A stretch of DNA of 33,696 bases, taken from Zetaproteobacteria bacterium. GTDB lineage: Bacteria; Pseudomonadota; Alphaproteobacteria; Micavibrionales; Micavibrionaceae. The notes under the pieces were generated by a model that was not told the origin of the DNA, ran no database searches, and saw only the letters and a list, made by a program, of their open reading frames with translations. The position numbers and the translations under genes are program-made. Below, piece by piece: positions 1-7,462 of the stretch. The DNA is taken from contig NVXI01000012.1 of assembly GCA_002747015.1 (NCBI GenBank), positions 1 to 33,696 of the forward strand, written 5' to 3'. Within the stretch, counting starts at the first letter, position 1. The number at the start of each line of letters is the position of its first letter.

Positions 1-266
1 AGATAGCACCATTCTCCTTTGATCTTGATGTAGGTCTCATCCATCCTCCAACTTCTGTGAACTGGCCGTTTATACGATCTGAATTTATGCTCTAATAATG
101 GCGCATAGTGCAGCACCCAACGATTCAATGTTGCAGGATCGATATCAAAACCACGCTCCTCCATCATCTCTTCTATATTTCTGTAGCTTAGTGCATAAGA
201 GACGTACCAGCGAACGCACTGTAAAATGATAAACTTGGGATAGTGGCGGCCGGAAAACGAAATCAT
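1..266 (-). CDS. IS6-family transposase, N-terminal part (runs off window)
   Basis: The open frame starts at the ATG at 266 and leaves the window at position 1, so only about 88 residues are visible. They read like the N-terminus of IS6/IS26-type transposases: an opening FSGRHYPK, then YRNIEEMMEERG, a helix-turn-helix-like stretch ending LNRWV, and the first catalytic Asp in WRMDETYIKIKG. Members of this family move by replicative transposition and cointegrate formation. An AGGA ribosome-binding site lies 7 nt upstream, inside a hairpin arm. A terminal repeat lies just outside the start (331-350). Family assignment is firm; whether the copy is intact cannot be judged. Confidence 0.85.
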   Translation of the reverse strand, partial: MISFSGRHYPKFIILQCVRWYVSYALSYRNIEEMMEERGFDIDPATLNRWVLHYAPLLEHKFRSYKRPVHRSWRMDETYIKIKGEWCY

Positions 267-273
267 AGGAAGA

Positions 274-292
274 TCCTGTTATAAAAACAGGA
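274..292 (-). promoter_or_regulatory. Hairpin covering the transposase Shine-Dalgarno
   Basis: A perfect 7-bp inverted repeat (TCCTGTT / AACAGGA) with a 5-nt loop lies in the transposase leader. On the minus strand the second arm contains the AGGA that is the only good ribosome-binding site for the ATG at 266. In a long read-through transcript it would fold and hide the site, as is known for IS10 and IS50. The structure is seen; its function is inferred. Confidence 0.45.
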
Positions 293-330
293 AAGATAGA
301 TACGAATATCTAAAATATGATTAATGAGTT

Positions 331-350
331 AAACTTTGCGACACTACCCC
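331..350. repeat. IS6-type terminal inverted repeat
   Basis: The outward end reads GGGGTAGTGTCGCAAAGTTT on the minus strand, which matches the TGTYGCAAA core of IS6-family ends. It lies 65 bp upstream of the transposase ATG, the expected spot. The adjacent host bases 351-358 would be the 8-bp target duplication, but the other element end is outside the window. Confidence 0.7.
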
Positions 351-503
351 CAATCTGGTGAACAATATCTGTCTAAGTCTCTAGTCCCAGAATTGTATTT
401 GGCAATATTATCTGAAACCTCAATGTCAACAGAGCTTAAATTTCTATCTATTGTTTCCATGTACGATGTAATAAAATTCTTTTCATCTAATACACGGTAA
501 ACT
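344..503 (-). pseudogene. Truncated reading frame after ccdB, with a CcdA-like C-terminus, cut by the IS6 end
   Basis: Beyond the ccdB stop, one frame stays open and reads as plausible protein (LDEKNFITSYMETIDRN ... CSPDWG). Its TAG lies inside the IS6 terminal repeat, so the native end is lost. The last residues, AKYN followed by x11-SPDW, match in spacing the C-terminus of the CcdA encoded upstream (KAHN followed by x11-TPDW). It may be the remains of a second antitoxin-like gene or a fragment of an unrelated one. No convincing start or ribosome-binding site is visible, and it would depend on coupling to ccdB. Confidence 0.35.
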
Positions 504-812
504 CTAAAAACCTTGGAATAAAAAATCAAGCGCTTCAGTAATCTCTTGCCTGTAATCATTTTCAACATTAGCAACATGCTCACCCAAAGACGATCTTGTA
601 ACAGTCCCAATATCTGTTGTCATGAGAATATATTTCACCCCTTCAATTTGGATTGTTGGCTTAAGCTTAGACAACGCTTCTTTCTGAGCATTCTTTTCCA
701 AAACAAGAGGGATGACAGCACATGTATTAAGATCAGAAAGAAGGTCAGCCTGAACGTCGATAACTAATGGTACTGCTTTGCCGCTATACTTATAAATATC
801 AAATCGCGCCAT
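504..812 (-). CDS. ccdB: CcdB-family toxin (gyrase poison)
   Basis: This 102-residue protein is close to the 101 residues of F-plasmid CcdB. It starts MARFDIYKY, has VDVQADLL in the first third and VIPLVLEK after it, then the MTTDIGTV motif. It ends EALDFLFQGF, like the INLMFWGI end of F CcdB, whose last residues are needed for toxicity. The family poisons DNA gyrase and is neutralised by CcdA. I chose the ATG at 812, two bases after the ccdA stop, over a TTG at 827 inside ccdA. The pair is co-transcribed from the promoter at 1091-1119. Located between mobile-element ends, it probably stabilises the island. Confidence 0.88.
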   Translation of the reverse strand: MARFDIYKYSGKAVPLVIDVQADLLSDLNTCAVIPLVLEKNAQKEALSKLKPTIQIEGVKYILMTTDIGTVTRSSLGEHVANVENDYRQEITEALDFLFQGF

Positions 813-814
813 TA

Positions 815-1063
815 TTAAGATACCCAATCTGGAGTAAGTAGCGTCCCTGACTTTTCAACACGCGTATTATGAGCTTTTAAAGCAACCTTACTTTCTTTAA
901 GCCACTCCTGCGCACGCGCCTCTTTTATAGCGTTTATAATACCAATTTCAGCAGCCTTTGAGGTATTGAGATGTAAAGATTTTGCCTCATCCAAAACATC
1001 TTCTCTAACTGTTAAATTGACTGGACGACGTTTTGAAGTTTCTTGATGTGGTGAAATATACAT
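815..1063 (-). CDS. ccdA: CcdA-family antitoxin
   Basis: An 82-residue protein. The N-terminal half (RPVNLTVREDVLDEAKSL) looks like the ribbon-helix-helix DNA-binding domain of CcdA. The C-terminal half carries the W-L-KESKVALKAHNTRVE segment that normally wraps the toxin, and it ends TPDWVS. The family represses its own operon and binds CcdB. The start is the ATG at 1063: AAAGGAG lies 10 nt upstream, whereas the TTG at 1072 would abut that site. The pair is ordered antitoxin then toxin, as expected, with only two bases between the genes. Confidence 0.85.
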   Translation of the reverse strand: MYISPHQETSKRRPVNLTVREDVLDEAKSLHLNTSKAAEIGIINAIKEARAQEWLKESKVALKAHNTRVEKSGTLLTPDWVS

Positions 1064-1090
1064 TATATTCAAGCTCCTTTTACCTAAATA

Positions 1091-1119
1091 ATAATACTAA
1101 AAAAATACATGCACGTCAA
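1091..1119 (-). promoter_or_regulatory. Sigma-70-type promoter of ccdAB
   Basis: On the minus strand a -35 TTGACG and a -10 TATTAT are separated by exactly 17 bp. Transcription should start near 1084, about 20 nt before the ccdA ATG. A 10-bp perfect palindrome, TATGCGCATA (1121-1130), abuts the -35 and is a candidate CcdA operator. Motifs are seen; use is inferred. Confidence 0.7.
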
Positions 1120-1229
1120 TTATGCGCATATATTATGAAATATAAGAAAGAATTTTAATGTAAAATACAATGAAACTTGACTAAGGATTAATTTAAAAAA
1201 ATGGATTACGGAAACTGTTTTGTATTTAT

Positions 1230-1244
1230 TTAAACTTTGGGACA
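1230..1244. repeat. Solitary IS6-end-like sequence
   Basis: TTAAACTTTGGGACA matches the IS6 terminal repeat at 329-343 at 14 of 15 positions, in the same orientation. It lies between the ccd promoter and the end of the cupin fragment. No transposase is attached, so it may be a relic of an older insertion or a chance match in AT-rich DNA. Confidence 0.35.
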
Positions 1245-1254
1245 AAACAAAAAA

Positions 1255-1743
1255 CTATACCACCCGCAAATGTCCTATCTTAACGTAAATTAAAGCCCCA
1301 TCATCTTTTGAATACGGAGAATGTTTACTTAAATGTGGTGAGCGTAACCATGTGCCTTTGGGGTATTCACCATATTCATCATAGAAAGTACCATCGATAA
1401 CAAAAATCTCTTCTCCTCCCCAGTGTGAATGCGGATTAAAAACTGTATTAGGTGCCCACTTAACCAAAGCTGTATGCGCTCCAGCATGCTCGTGTAAACT
1501 CATAACACTCAGGCCATTAACCAAGCCTTTATTCCACTGACTGTCACATGTATTTATATCAATTTGAGATAGATCATCTGTAGCAAACTGATTGAGTTTT
1601 ACAAAAATCGAAGCCCCATCTTTACCAATTTTAGGGTGATGGCTTGAACCTGGCGGATTGCGCAAGTATGTGCCTTTGGGATATTCACCATACTCATCAG
1701 AAAATTCCCCCTCTAATACAAAAATTTCTTCGCCGCCGCCATG
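1255..1743 (-). pseudogene. Tandem-cupin (ChrR-like) protein, 5' end lost to an IS3-family relic
   Basis: Two cupin modules of the ChrR anti-sigma/cupin_7 type are visible. Each has GGEEIFV followed by DEYGEYPKGT(Y/W)LR and a downstream histidine; the second has the metal-site signature NPHSHWGGEE. The first module begins abruptly at H-GGGEE and lacks the upstream His-x-His strand. Upstream of about 1743 the same DNA reads on the plus strand as IS3 orfA, so the remaining 5' codons of the open frame (to 1842) are antisense of the transposase and not cupin. The gene is therefore truncated and probably not expressed normally. Such cupins bind a metal and sense or degrade small molecules; the substrate here is unknown. 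Confidence 0.75.
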
Positions 1744-1952
1744 AAGGCATTCACCAGAACTTGTATTACCGTTGGAGCCGTGATTTTCTTGAGGCTGGTA
1801 AGAAGAGGTTATCTGGTGATACGCAGCGCGAAGCCAGTACATCGGAAGTCACCGACATGCGCAAAGAGTCTGTTCAACTTAAGGAAATGTTGGCCGAAAC
1901 CATGCTAGAGAACCGTTTGCTTAAAAAAAGCGTGATTGCGGATGGGGGATAG
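1738..1952 (+). pseudogene. IS3-family orfA, N-terminus missing
   Basis: From about 1738 the plus strand reads RRHEGIHQNLYYRWSRDF, then LEAGKKRLSGDT and the heptad-rich MLENRLLKKS end typical of IS3-family OrfA (helix-turn-helix plus leucine zipper). The first ~40 residues of a normal OrfA are absent; the sequence turns into the cupin gene on the other strand. No left terminal repeat is visible. The TAG at 1950-1952 lies just before the orfB ATG. It is a non-functional remnant, firm by homology. Confidence 0.75.
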
Positions 1953-1956
1953 ATAT

Positions 1957-2931
1957 ATGAGATATTCAGCGTCCTCAAAATACGAGATCATCCGCACCGT
2001 TGAAGACAGTGCACTTGGTGTCAAACGCACATTGCAACAACTGGGCATCCCTAAATCCACGTTCTATAATTGGTATGATCGTTATTTGGAAGGCGGGCTT
2101 GATGCGCTCGCCGATAAGAAGCCATGTCCAGTATCTGTTTGGAATAAGATTCCTAAGCAGCAACGGAGGCAACTCTGTGATCTGGCCTTAAAAGAAACTG
2201 ATCTTTCTCCACGGGAACTCGCGGTGCGTTTCACGTATGAGCGTGATTATTTTATCTCGGAGGCTACCGCTTATCGCATCTTGAAAGACAATGGCTTGAT
2301 GACTTCACCGGCATGGATCGTGATGAAGGCGTCCGAGAAGTTCTATAACCCAACCACCGCTATAAATCAGCTTTGGCAAACGGACTTTACTTATTTACGG
2401 GTTACTGGATGGGGTTGGTATTATCTCTCGTCAGTCATGGATGATTACAGCCGTTATATCGTTTCGTAGCGTTTATGCACGGGCATGGCGGCCAAGGATG
2501 TATCAGATACTCTGCGTGATGCCCTTAAATCTGCTGATTTAGAACGAAAGCAGCGGCCGCGTTTACTTAGTGACAATGGCCCATGTTATATCTCTGGTGA
2601 GCTTAAAAACTGGCTCAAGGAACATAATATGGATCATACACGTGGAAAACCCTATCACCCGATGACACAAGGGAAAATCGAAAGATGGCACCGCACTATG
2701 AAGGATAAAATACTACTCGATAATTACTATCTACCCGGCGATCTGAAACAACAGCTTGGCGAGTTTATCACCAATTATAACACAAGGAGATATCATGAAA
2801 GTTTGAATAATTTAACACCGGAAGACGTCTGGTTGGGCAGAGGGCAATCTATCCTCGAACAACGGCGCAAAACCAAAGAAAAGACTATGAAACTTAGAAA
2901 GCAGTTGTACTGGAAACAAAAGGCAGCTTAA
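1957..2931 (+). pseudogene. IS3-family transposase orfB, interrupted by an in-frame amber codon
   Basis: The frame from the ATG at 1957 (a G-rich SD eight bases upstream) encodes an IS3-type DDE transposase of about 324 residues. It has an HTH region (PKSTFYNWYDRYLEGG), the HTH_21-like segment SPRELAVRF, first Asp in QTDFTYL, second Asp in LLSDNGPCY and the Glu in GKIERWHRTMK. The frame is broken only by TAG at 2467-2469, where relatives have Trp in IV(A/S)W-LC. One G-to-A change (TGG to TAG) explains it. With orfA truncated as well, the copy is dead unless suppressed or complemented. Confidence 0.88.
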
Positions 2932-3211
2932 TATCAAAAAAACAAAGGCCAATAACACACCTTATTTTTTTACCTACAAAGTCCAAAATACTCTGACGAC
3001 GTACAGAAATAAATGCGGGTAATATAGCAATATGGAAAGAATTGGGTGATAACCTCGATTGTGGAAAATTGATGTTCCTCAGAATCCCATATGCAGAATT
3101 AATATTGAAAACAACCTGCACTTAGATTAAGACTTAACGTAAGAAAGGCATCTATCTTGGATAGACAGGAACTGTCTAACACAATATTGCAAACCAAAAA
3201 GGAATAAAAAA
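2932..3211. other. Intergenic stretch after the IS relic; possible gene debris
   Basis: No complete gene is visible. Plus-strand codons at about 3002-3124 stay open and protein-like (AIWKELGDN, then LMFLRIPYAELILKT) and end in TAG, but there is no start. This may be the tail of a gene destroyed by the IS. I see no right terminal repeat of the IS3 element. Confidence 0.3.
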
Positions 3212-3622
3212 ATTAATATCACCGATTACAAATCCCTGTTATCAGTAGCAAAAGAACAGGCTGATCCACAACGTTTACTATTTGTTTTTTTAAAAACATC
3301 CCTACCTAAAGATCATAAGGATGAAGAAGAAACTCGCTTTTATTCTGGGCAAGGTGGGGAGTTAGAACCTGTTATGTGCGTTGATAAAACTTTGAACGAA
3401 TTGGGTAGCTTTTCCGACTTAGTAACAGAGTCAGAAGGCATGAAACAAGATTGGCAAATTGTATTAGTGGCTTGTATTTCTGGTAAAAATGGCATTGTTC
3501 CGAGTTCTGATGAGGCAACACAGTCGCTAAAACTTATGGTTCAAACTGTAGAAAATGGGGGTGATTTATCCAATTTTCTAGCTTTTGATAGAAATGGTGA
3601 CCCTATACAGTTTGGTAATTGA
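3212..3622 (+). CDS. Conserved small protein (family often misnamed ribonucleotide reductase alpha), apparent ATT start
   Basis: A 136-residue soluble protein. It contains PQRLLFVFLKTSLP near the N-terminus, GGELEPVMCVDK in the middle, then DWQIVLVACISG, PSSDEAT and a FLAFDRNGDPIQFGN end. This is the layout of a proteobacterial family of 120-140 residues that databases often call ribonucleotide reductase subunit alpha; it has no RNR motifs and its function is unknown. The only in-frame ATG is at 3374, past the conserved N-terminal half. The open frame upstream offers only rare starts: AAGGA at 3199-3203 stands 8 nt before ATT (3212), the preferred choice. The gene may use AUU or may have lost its ATG to rearrangement with the IS relic upstream. 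Confidence 0.65.
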   Translation: MNITDYKSLLSVAKEQADPQRLLFVFLKTSLPKDHKDEEETRFYSGQGGELEPVMCVDKTLNELGSFSDLVTESEGMKQDWQIVLVACISGKNGIVPSSDEATQSLKLMVQTVENGGDLSNFLAFDRNGDPIQFGN

Positions 3623-3630
3623 ACCAACAT

Positions 3631-3657
3631 CACTTACTAAGTGATACCTAGTATCAC
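3631..3657. terminator. Two overlapping hairpins between convergent genes
   Basis: CACTT-ACT-AAGTG (3631-3643) and GTGATAC-CTA-GTATCAC (3641-3657) overlap by three bases and are mutually exclusive. They sit between the stop of the small conserved gene and the convergent histidine kinase. Neither has a good U-tract, so termination, if any, would be weak. Confidence 0.35.
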
Positions 3658-3706
3658 CTATCATGGTATATTCGGAGAAGGTGAGTCTAATGCTCAACCT
3701 ATTTGC

Positions 3707-6382
3707 TTAACAAGCAGCAACCTGAATTTCTTGTTCTACAAAAGACTTCATATTATTATATTCCTGCTTTATTATAATTAAAGTTTCTTTTGCTTTATTT
3801 AAAGAGCTTGTTTTTTCAATTATTAATGCCAACTTTCTTATTTTTCTATTACCCAAATACATGACAACACTGCCCAATGTATGCGCATTTAAATTAAGTG
3901 ATTTAAGATCATTATCATCTATACATTTATCGATACCATTAATAAGATCATTTGCATCTTTGAGTGCAATATTAATGAATTCTTCTCCCATATCTGTATA
4001 TATGTGCCTGAACATTTTTGTATCAATATCAATTTCTTCAATTAAATTATTTTCTTGTGAGACATCTGACCGTTTTCTAAATTTATTACCGCCCCATTTT
4101 TTTAAAATATTGCATAACTCTTCTTGGATAATTGGTTTAGAAAGGTGGTCACTCATCCCTACGTCAAGGCATTTATCTACAACTTCCTGCATTGCATGTG
4201 CAGTTAAGGCAATAATTGGCGTATTATTATCATGCTCTCTAATCATTTTGGTCGCTTCATAACCATCCATAACAGGCATTTGGCAATCCATTAAAATTAT
4301 GTCATAAGTTTTTGAAGTGCACATTTGATATCCCTCAAAACCGTTATTTGCTACATCAATCTGGCAATTCATACATTCAAAAACTTTCTTAATTATGTAC
4401 TGGTTTGTTGAATTATCCTCTACGACTAATATTGATCCGTTATATATATAATTATCAAGGCTCATTTCTTTTTGTTCATCACATCGCTTTTTATATATTT
4501 TAATTTCTTCTTTGGATGGAGTGTAGACTTCAAAAAATACAGAAAACAAAGATCCTTGATTGGGAGAACTTGATACTTCAATACGACCACCCATAAGTTC
4601 TGCTAATTGCTTAGATATGGTAAGACCAAGACCGGTTCCACCAACTCTACGTACCGAAGAGTTATCAGCTTGTGTGAAAGCATCGAATAAAGTTTCTAAT
4701 TTACTTTCTTCTATACCAATGCCTGTGTCTCTAACTTTTATGCAAATAGTATTTTTATTTTCTGATAAAGAAACTATTTCTGCACTAATTTTAATATTTC
4801 CTTCATCAGTAAATTTAATGGCATTATTAACTAAATTTGATAGTATTTGTCTTGCGCGGCCATCATCACCTTTTACAAAAACTGGAAAATTTTCTGCAAA
4901 AGATGCTTTTAATAATATGTTTTTTTCTGAGGCCGTAGATCGGAATAATGTAATAACATCATCAATAGACTCCCTGATACTAAAAATTTCAGTTTCTATT
5001 GGTAATTTTCCAGCGTCTATTTTTGAAAAATCTAGAATTTCATTTACGATGGCTAAAAGTGAACGACCCGATTTTGCTATAATATTAGTGAGTGCTTGTT
5101 GGCTATTACTTAGAGTTTCTTGACGCATCAAATCTGTCGCACCAATTATACCATTTAAAGGTGTTCTGACTTCATGGCTCATATTTGCCAAAAACTGACT
5201 TTTAGCTTCTGCCGCAATTTTTGTCTGTTCAAGGGCTTCCTGAATGGCTTTATTTTGTCTGAACGAACGTTTTTGGGAAATATATAAAATAAAGGATAAT
5301 GCGACGATTAAAAACAATGCGAACACAGAGCCTATTAGTATATATTTTCTCGCTATATAATAGGAATTATATGCCTCATCTTTGTCAATTTCGAAGGTTA
5401 TCCCAAGATCCATATCACTATTCCAGCCCCAGATACCTATAACAGGCACACCGCGGTAATCATTGTACCCCTCTAAATTCATACCTTTTTTATCTTTAAT
5501 GGCACTTTTGACCATCAATGTGTTTTCTTGTTTGGATCTTTCTTTGATCGCGGTTTTTCCTAATGTTAGATTAACACCAGGATCTTTTAGTTCCACATTC
5601 ATCATGCTTATGTCACCGGTTTGTAAGAATCCAATCTCAATCAATTGGTCTTTAAAGCGACTTTCACTAAGCATTAAGCCCTTTTTATTAAAAACATAAG
5701 TTTCACCAGTAAGGCCTGTGCGGATGCTACGAAATAATGGTGCGAAGTCCTTGATGGGATCTATCCGTATGCTAAAAACTCCAATAATTTTTTTATCAAT
5801 ATATACAGGCGATATTACAAACATAGTTGGTATTTTCACAGGACTACGTATTTCATTATCTGACAATACAATATCTGATGGAATGGGATGCGTTATAATG
5901 GTTTGTCCGCTTAGAACTTTTTGGATAAGTCTTTTATCTCTAAACAAGATTGATTGCTCGCCTATATTAGCATTGTGCATAGACGCAATATTGATTCCAT
6001 TACGTGTAGTAAGAAAATATCCTTTGTGATCACGTTCAGTGGCCCACTTAAACATTAGGGTTCTCAATTGTTTTTGAATTGGAGAGTTAATAAGCTCTTG
6101 CTTAGATTTTAACTTAGAAAGGCTCAACAAACTTTTTTGTACAAAATGTTTATTTGACCAAAATAATGCTTCTTCTTTTTTACTCTCAATCCATTGAGAT
6201 AAATCATATACTGACTTGGAATAAAAAGTTTCCAATATCCTTTGATTTTCGCTTTCATAGGCGATGAAAACGTGCCCTAAACTAATAAACAAAAATAAGA
6301 CACAAAGACACACGCCAATTAGCCCTATCCCAAGCGGCAATACAAAGAATCTGTTTTGTTTCATTTCTTCTATATTTCTCAT
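3707..6382 (-). CDS. Hybrid sensor histidine kinase (Cache-HisKA-HATPase-REC-HPt)
   Basis: An 891-residue membrane kinase. TM1 is at about 13-38, and a periplasmic double-Cache-like sensor spans about 40-345. TM2 is at about 348-368, followed by a coiled linker. The HisKA box SHEVRTPLNG has phospho-acceptor His403. HATPase_c has the N box (NLVNNAIKFT), G1 (DTGIGIE) and G2 (GGTGLGLTIS). The receiver domain has Asp699 in LMDCQMPVMDGYEAT and TAHA, KP downstream. A C-terminal HPt domain has His834 in NAHTLGS. All phosphorelay residues are present, so it looks active. No cognate response regulator or output gene is adjacent. The ATG at 6382 has GGGGGAG 8 nt upstream, within a run of seven G. The ligand is unknown; Cache domains usually sense small metabolites. 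Confidence 0.92.
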   Translation of the reverse strand: MRNIEEMKQNRFFVLPLGIGLIGVCLCVLFLFISLGHVFIAYESENQRILETFYSKSVYDLSQWIESKKEEALFWSNKHFVQKSLLSLSKLKSKQELINSPIQKQLRTLMFKWATERDHKGYFLTTRNGINIASMHNANIGEQSILFRDKRLIQKVLSGQTIITHPIPSDIVLSDNEIRSPVKIPTMFVISPVYIDKKIIGVFSIRIDPIKDFAPLFRSIRTGLTGETYVFNKKGLMLSESRFKDQLIEIGFLQTGDISMMNVELKDPGVNLTLGKTAIKERSKQENTLMVKSAIKDKKGMNLEGYNDYRGVPVIGIWGWNSDMDLGITFEIDKDEAYNSYYIARKYILIGSVFALFLIVALSFILYISQKRSFRQNKAIQEALEQTKIAAEAKSQFLANMSHEVRTPLNGIIGATDLMRQETLSNSQQALTNIIAKSGRSLLAIVNEILDFSKIDAGKLPIETEIFSIRESIDDVITLFRSTASEKNILLKASFAENFPVFVKGDDGRARQILSNLVNNAIKFTDEGNIKISAEIVSLSENKNTICIKVRDTGIGIEESKLETLFDAFTQADNSSVRRVGGTGLGLTISKQLAELMGGRIEVSSSPNQGSLFSVFFEVYTPSKEEIKIYKKRCDEQKEMSLDNYIYNGSILVVEDNSTNQYIIKKVFECMNCQIDVANNGFEGYQMCTSKTYDIILMDCQMPVMDGYEATKMIREHDNNTPIIALTAHAMQEVVDKCLDVGMSDHLSKPIIQEELCNILKKWGGNKFRKRSDVSQENNLIEEIDIDTKMFRHIYTDMGEEFINIALKDANDLINGIDKCIDDNDLKSLNLNAHTLGSVVMYLGNRKIRKLALIIEKTSSLNKAKETLIIIKQEYNNMKSFVEQEIQVAAC

Positions 6383-6541
6383 TTAGGTGTCTCCCCCCCT
6401 CATGAAAAAATATTAAATCATATTTTTTATGCGCACTACGACCACCATATACTGTAGCATAACACAATAAATATATTCATAATCACATGCAGTTGTAACC
6501 ACAAACGGCTAAATACTGCATTGCTTAAGGACTAGATTTAG

Positions 6542-6557
6542 CTTTGCAACAGTAACC
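6542..6557. repeat. IS6-type terminal repeat of a remnant element
   Basis: CTTTGCAACAGTAACC, read on the other strand, is GGTTACTGTTGCAAAG and carries the TGTTGCAAAG core of IS26-like ends. It lies about 70 bp beyond the stop of the transposase C-terminal fragment, where an IS6 right end belongs. It differs from the end at 331-350, so this is a different IS6 member. Confidence 0.6.
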
Positions 6558-6624
6558 AGCGCTAAAATTGTGGTGATGCCGAAAAGTTCAACTTAGTGTT
6601 AAAAGCTCTACAATGGATCAGATT

Positions 6625-6837
6625 TTAGATGGTAGCTAGGCTGTGAAATTGTTGCTCGGAAGCATGGTTCTTATTGATGTATTTTGAGGTTCTATTGGTT
6701 CTTTTGGTTCTTTTTCTAATGCCCATTGGGGAAATTATATTGATAAGTTCAATTTCTGCGATGGTTCGAGATGCTGTATGGAGCTTTCTAAAGCCTCCTT
6801 TTGATTGCATAATATGCACAAAAATTGTACTAAGCAC
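6625..6837 (-). pseudogene. IS6-family transposase, C-terminal fragment
   Basis: About 70 codons remain. SKGGFRKLHTASRTIAEIEL resembles the conserved GFKSFRAAQATLAGIEL end of IS6-family transposases, and the final ASEQQFHSLA resembles their AEQF-LA tail. The catalytic core and N-terminus are missing. Together with the terminal repeat at 6542-6557 it marks the right end of a decayed element of at least 300 bp. The ATG of the open frame is fortuitous. Confidence 0.6.
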
Positions 6838-6928
6838 TTTAAGTGTTTTTTAGTTTTACAATATTCTCAAAAGTTCCCTAAAAATTCTGGCTCAATGTTT
6901 TAATTAAGGTCTGTAATATACAGATAAG

Positions 6929-7462
6929 CTAACGCTTTTGTATCAACCACCCAAAGAGGCGGTTTTTTATGGTGTTAGGTATTATTTCTACAAACTTTTT
7001 CTCTTTTACCTTTATATAAAACGATCTTTTGTCTGTTTCGTATATTATTTTTCCAAAAAAAGTTTTTCTAAATTTTGGGTAAGAAATAAACGGTTCAATA
7101 TTGGGAATATGAACAATTTTTGTTACTGTTGAATCTGTGCCAATTAAGTAAATTTCACCATTGTTTTTTTGAGTTATAATTTGTTTATTATTTAGCCATA
7201 CAAAAGGTTGGACAGGCTCATTCATTGATGACCAGGGCGAAAACTCAATATTAACTTTGAACTCTGGAGCTATTATAGTTTTTGTTTGTGACTCATGTAG
7301 TGTGATTGATCCATTGGTTGGTCCACTAAAGATATATATTGATATTCTTTTCTGTTTATTGGGCGATTCAATCCCATGTATGAACTGTTGGCATGATGCT
7401 TTTTTTAATGGAAATAAGGCAATTAGAACTATGAAAACTGATAGTGTATAAATATTTGGCAC
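6929..7462 (-). CDS. Hypothetical exported protein
   Basis: A 177-residue protein I do not recognise. It starts with a typical signal peptide (hydrophobic 5-17, then KKASCQQ); the region before the Cys (KAS) is a poor lipobox, so signal peptidase I cleavage is likelier. The mature part is rich in beta-type residues (SGPTNGSITLHES, PFVWLNNKQIITQ, GEIYLIGTDSTVTKI), like a small beta-propeller fragment or a lipocalin-like sheet. The GTG start at 7462 is chosen because AAGGA lies 6 nt upstream. It is AT-rich, is flanked by an IS6 remnant and the tRNA-bounded segment, and has no partner gene. It may have been acquired horizontally. Confidence 0.6.
   Translation of the reverse strand: MPNIYTLSVFIVLIALFPLKKASCQQFIHGIESPNKQKRISIYIFSGPTNGSITLHESQTKTIIAPEFKVNIEFSPWSSMNEPVQPFVWLNNKQIITQKNNGEIYLIGTDSTVTKIVHIPNIEPFISYPKFRKTFFGKIIYETDKRSFYIKVKEKKFVEIIPNTIKNRLFGWLIQKR

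Noticed and set aside
1644..1737. 5' codons of the open frame leading into IS3 orfA on the plus strand
   Set aside because: These codons are the antisense of the cupin gene; OrfA homology begins only at about 1738.
1744..1842. N-terminal 33 residues of the cupin frame
   Set aside because: They are the antisense of orfA; the cupin fold starts at the H-GGGEE codons.
1936..1956. Programmed frameshift joining IS3 orfA and orfB
   Set aside because: The orfB frame is not the -1 frame of orfA, and orfB has its own ATG with a G-rich SD at 1957.
3212..3622. Ribonucleotide reductase alpha subunit
   Set aside because: This name is attached to the family in databases, but no RNR motif or length fits; kept as unknown function.
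6282..6467. Short frame upstream of the histidine kinase
   Set aside because: It overlaps the kinase start in another frame and has no SD or protein-like composition.
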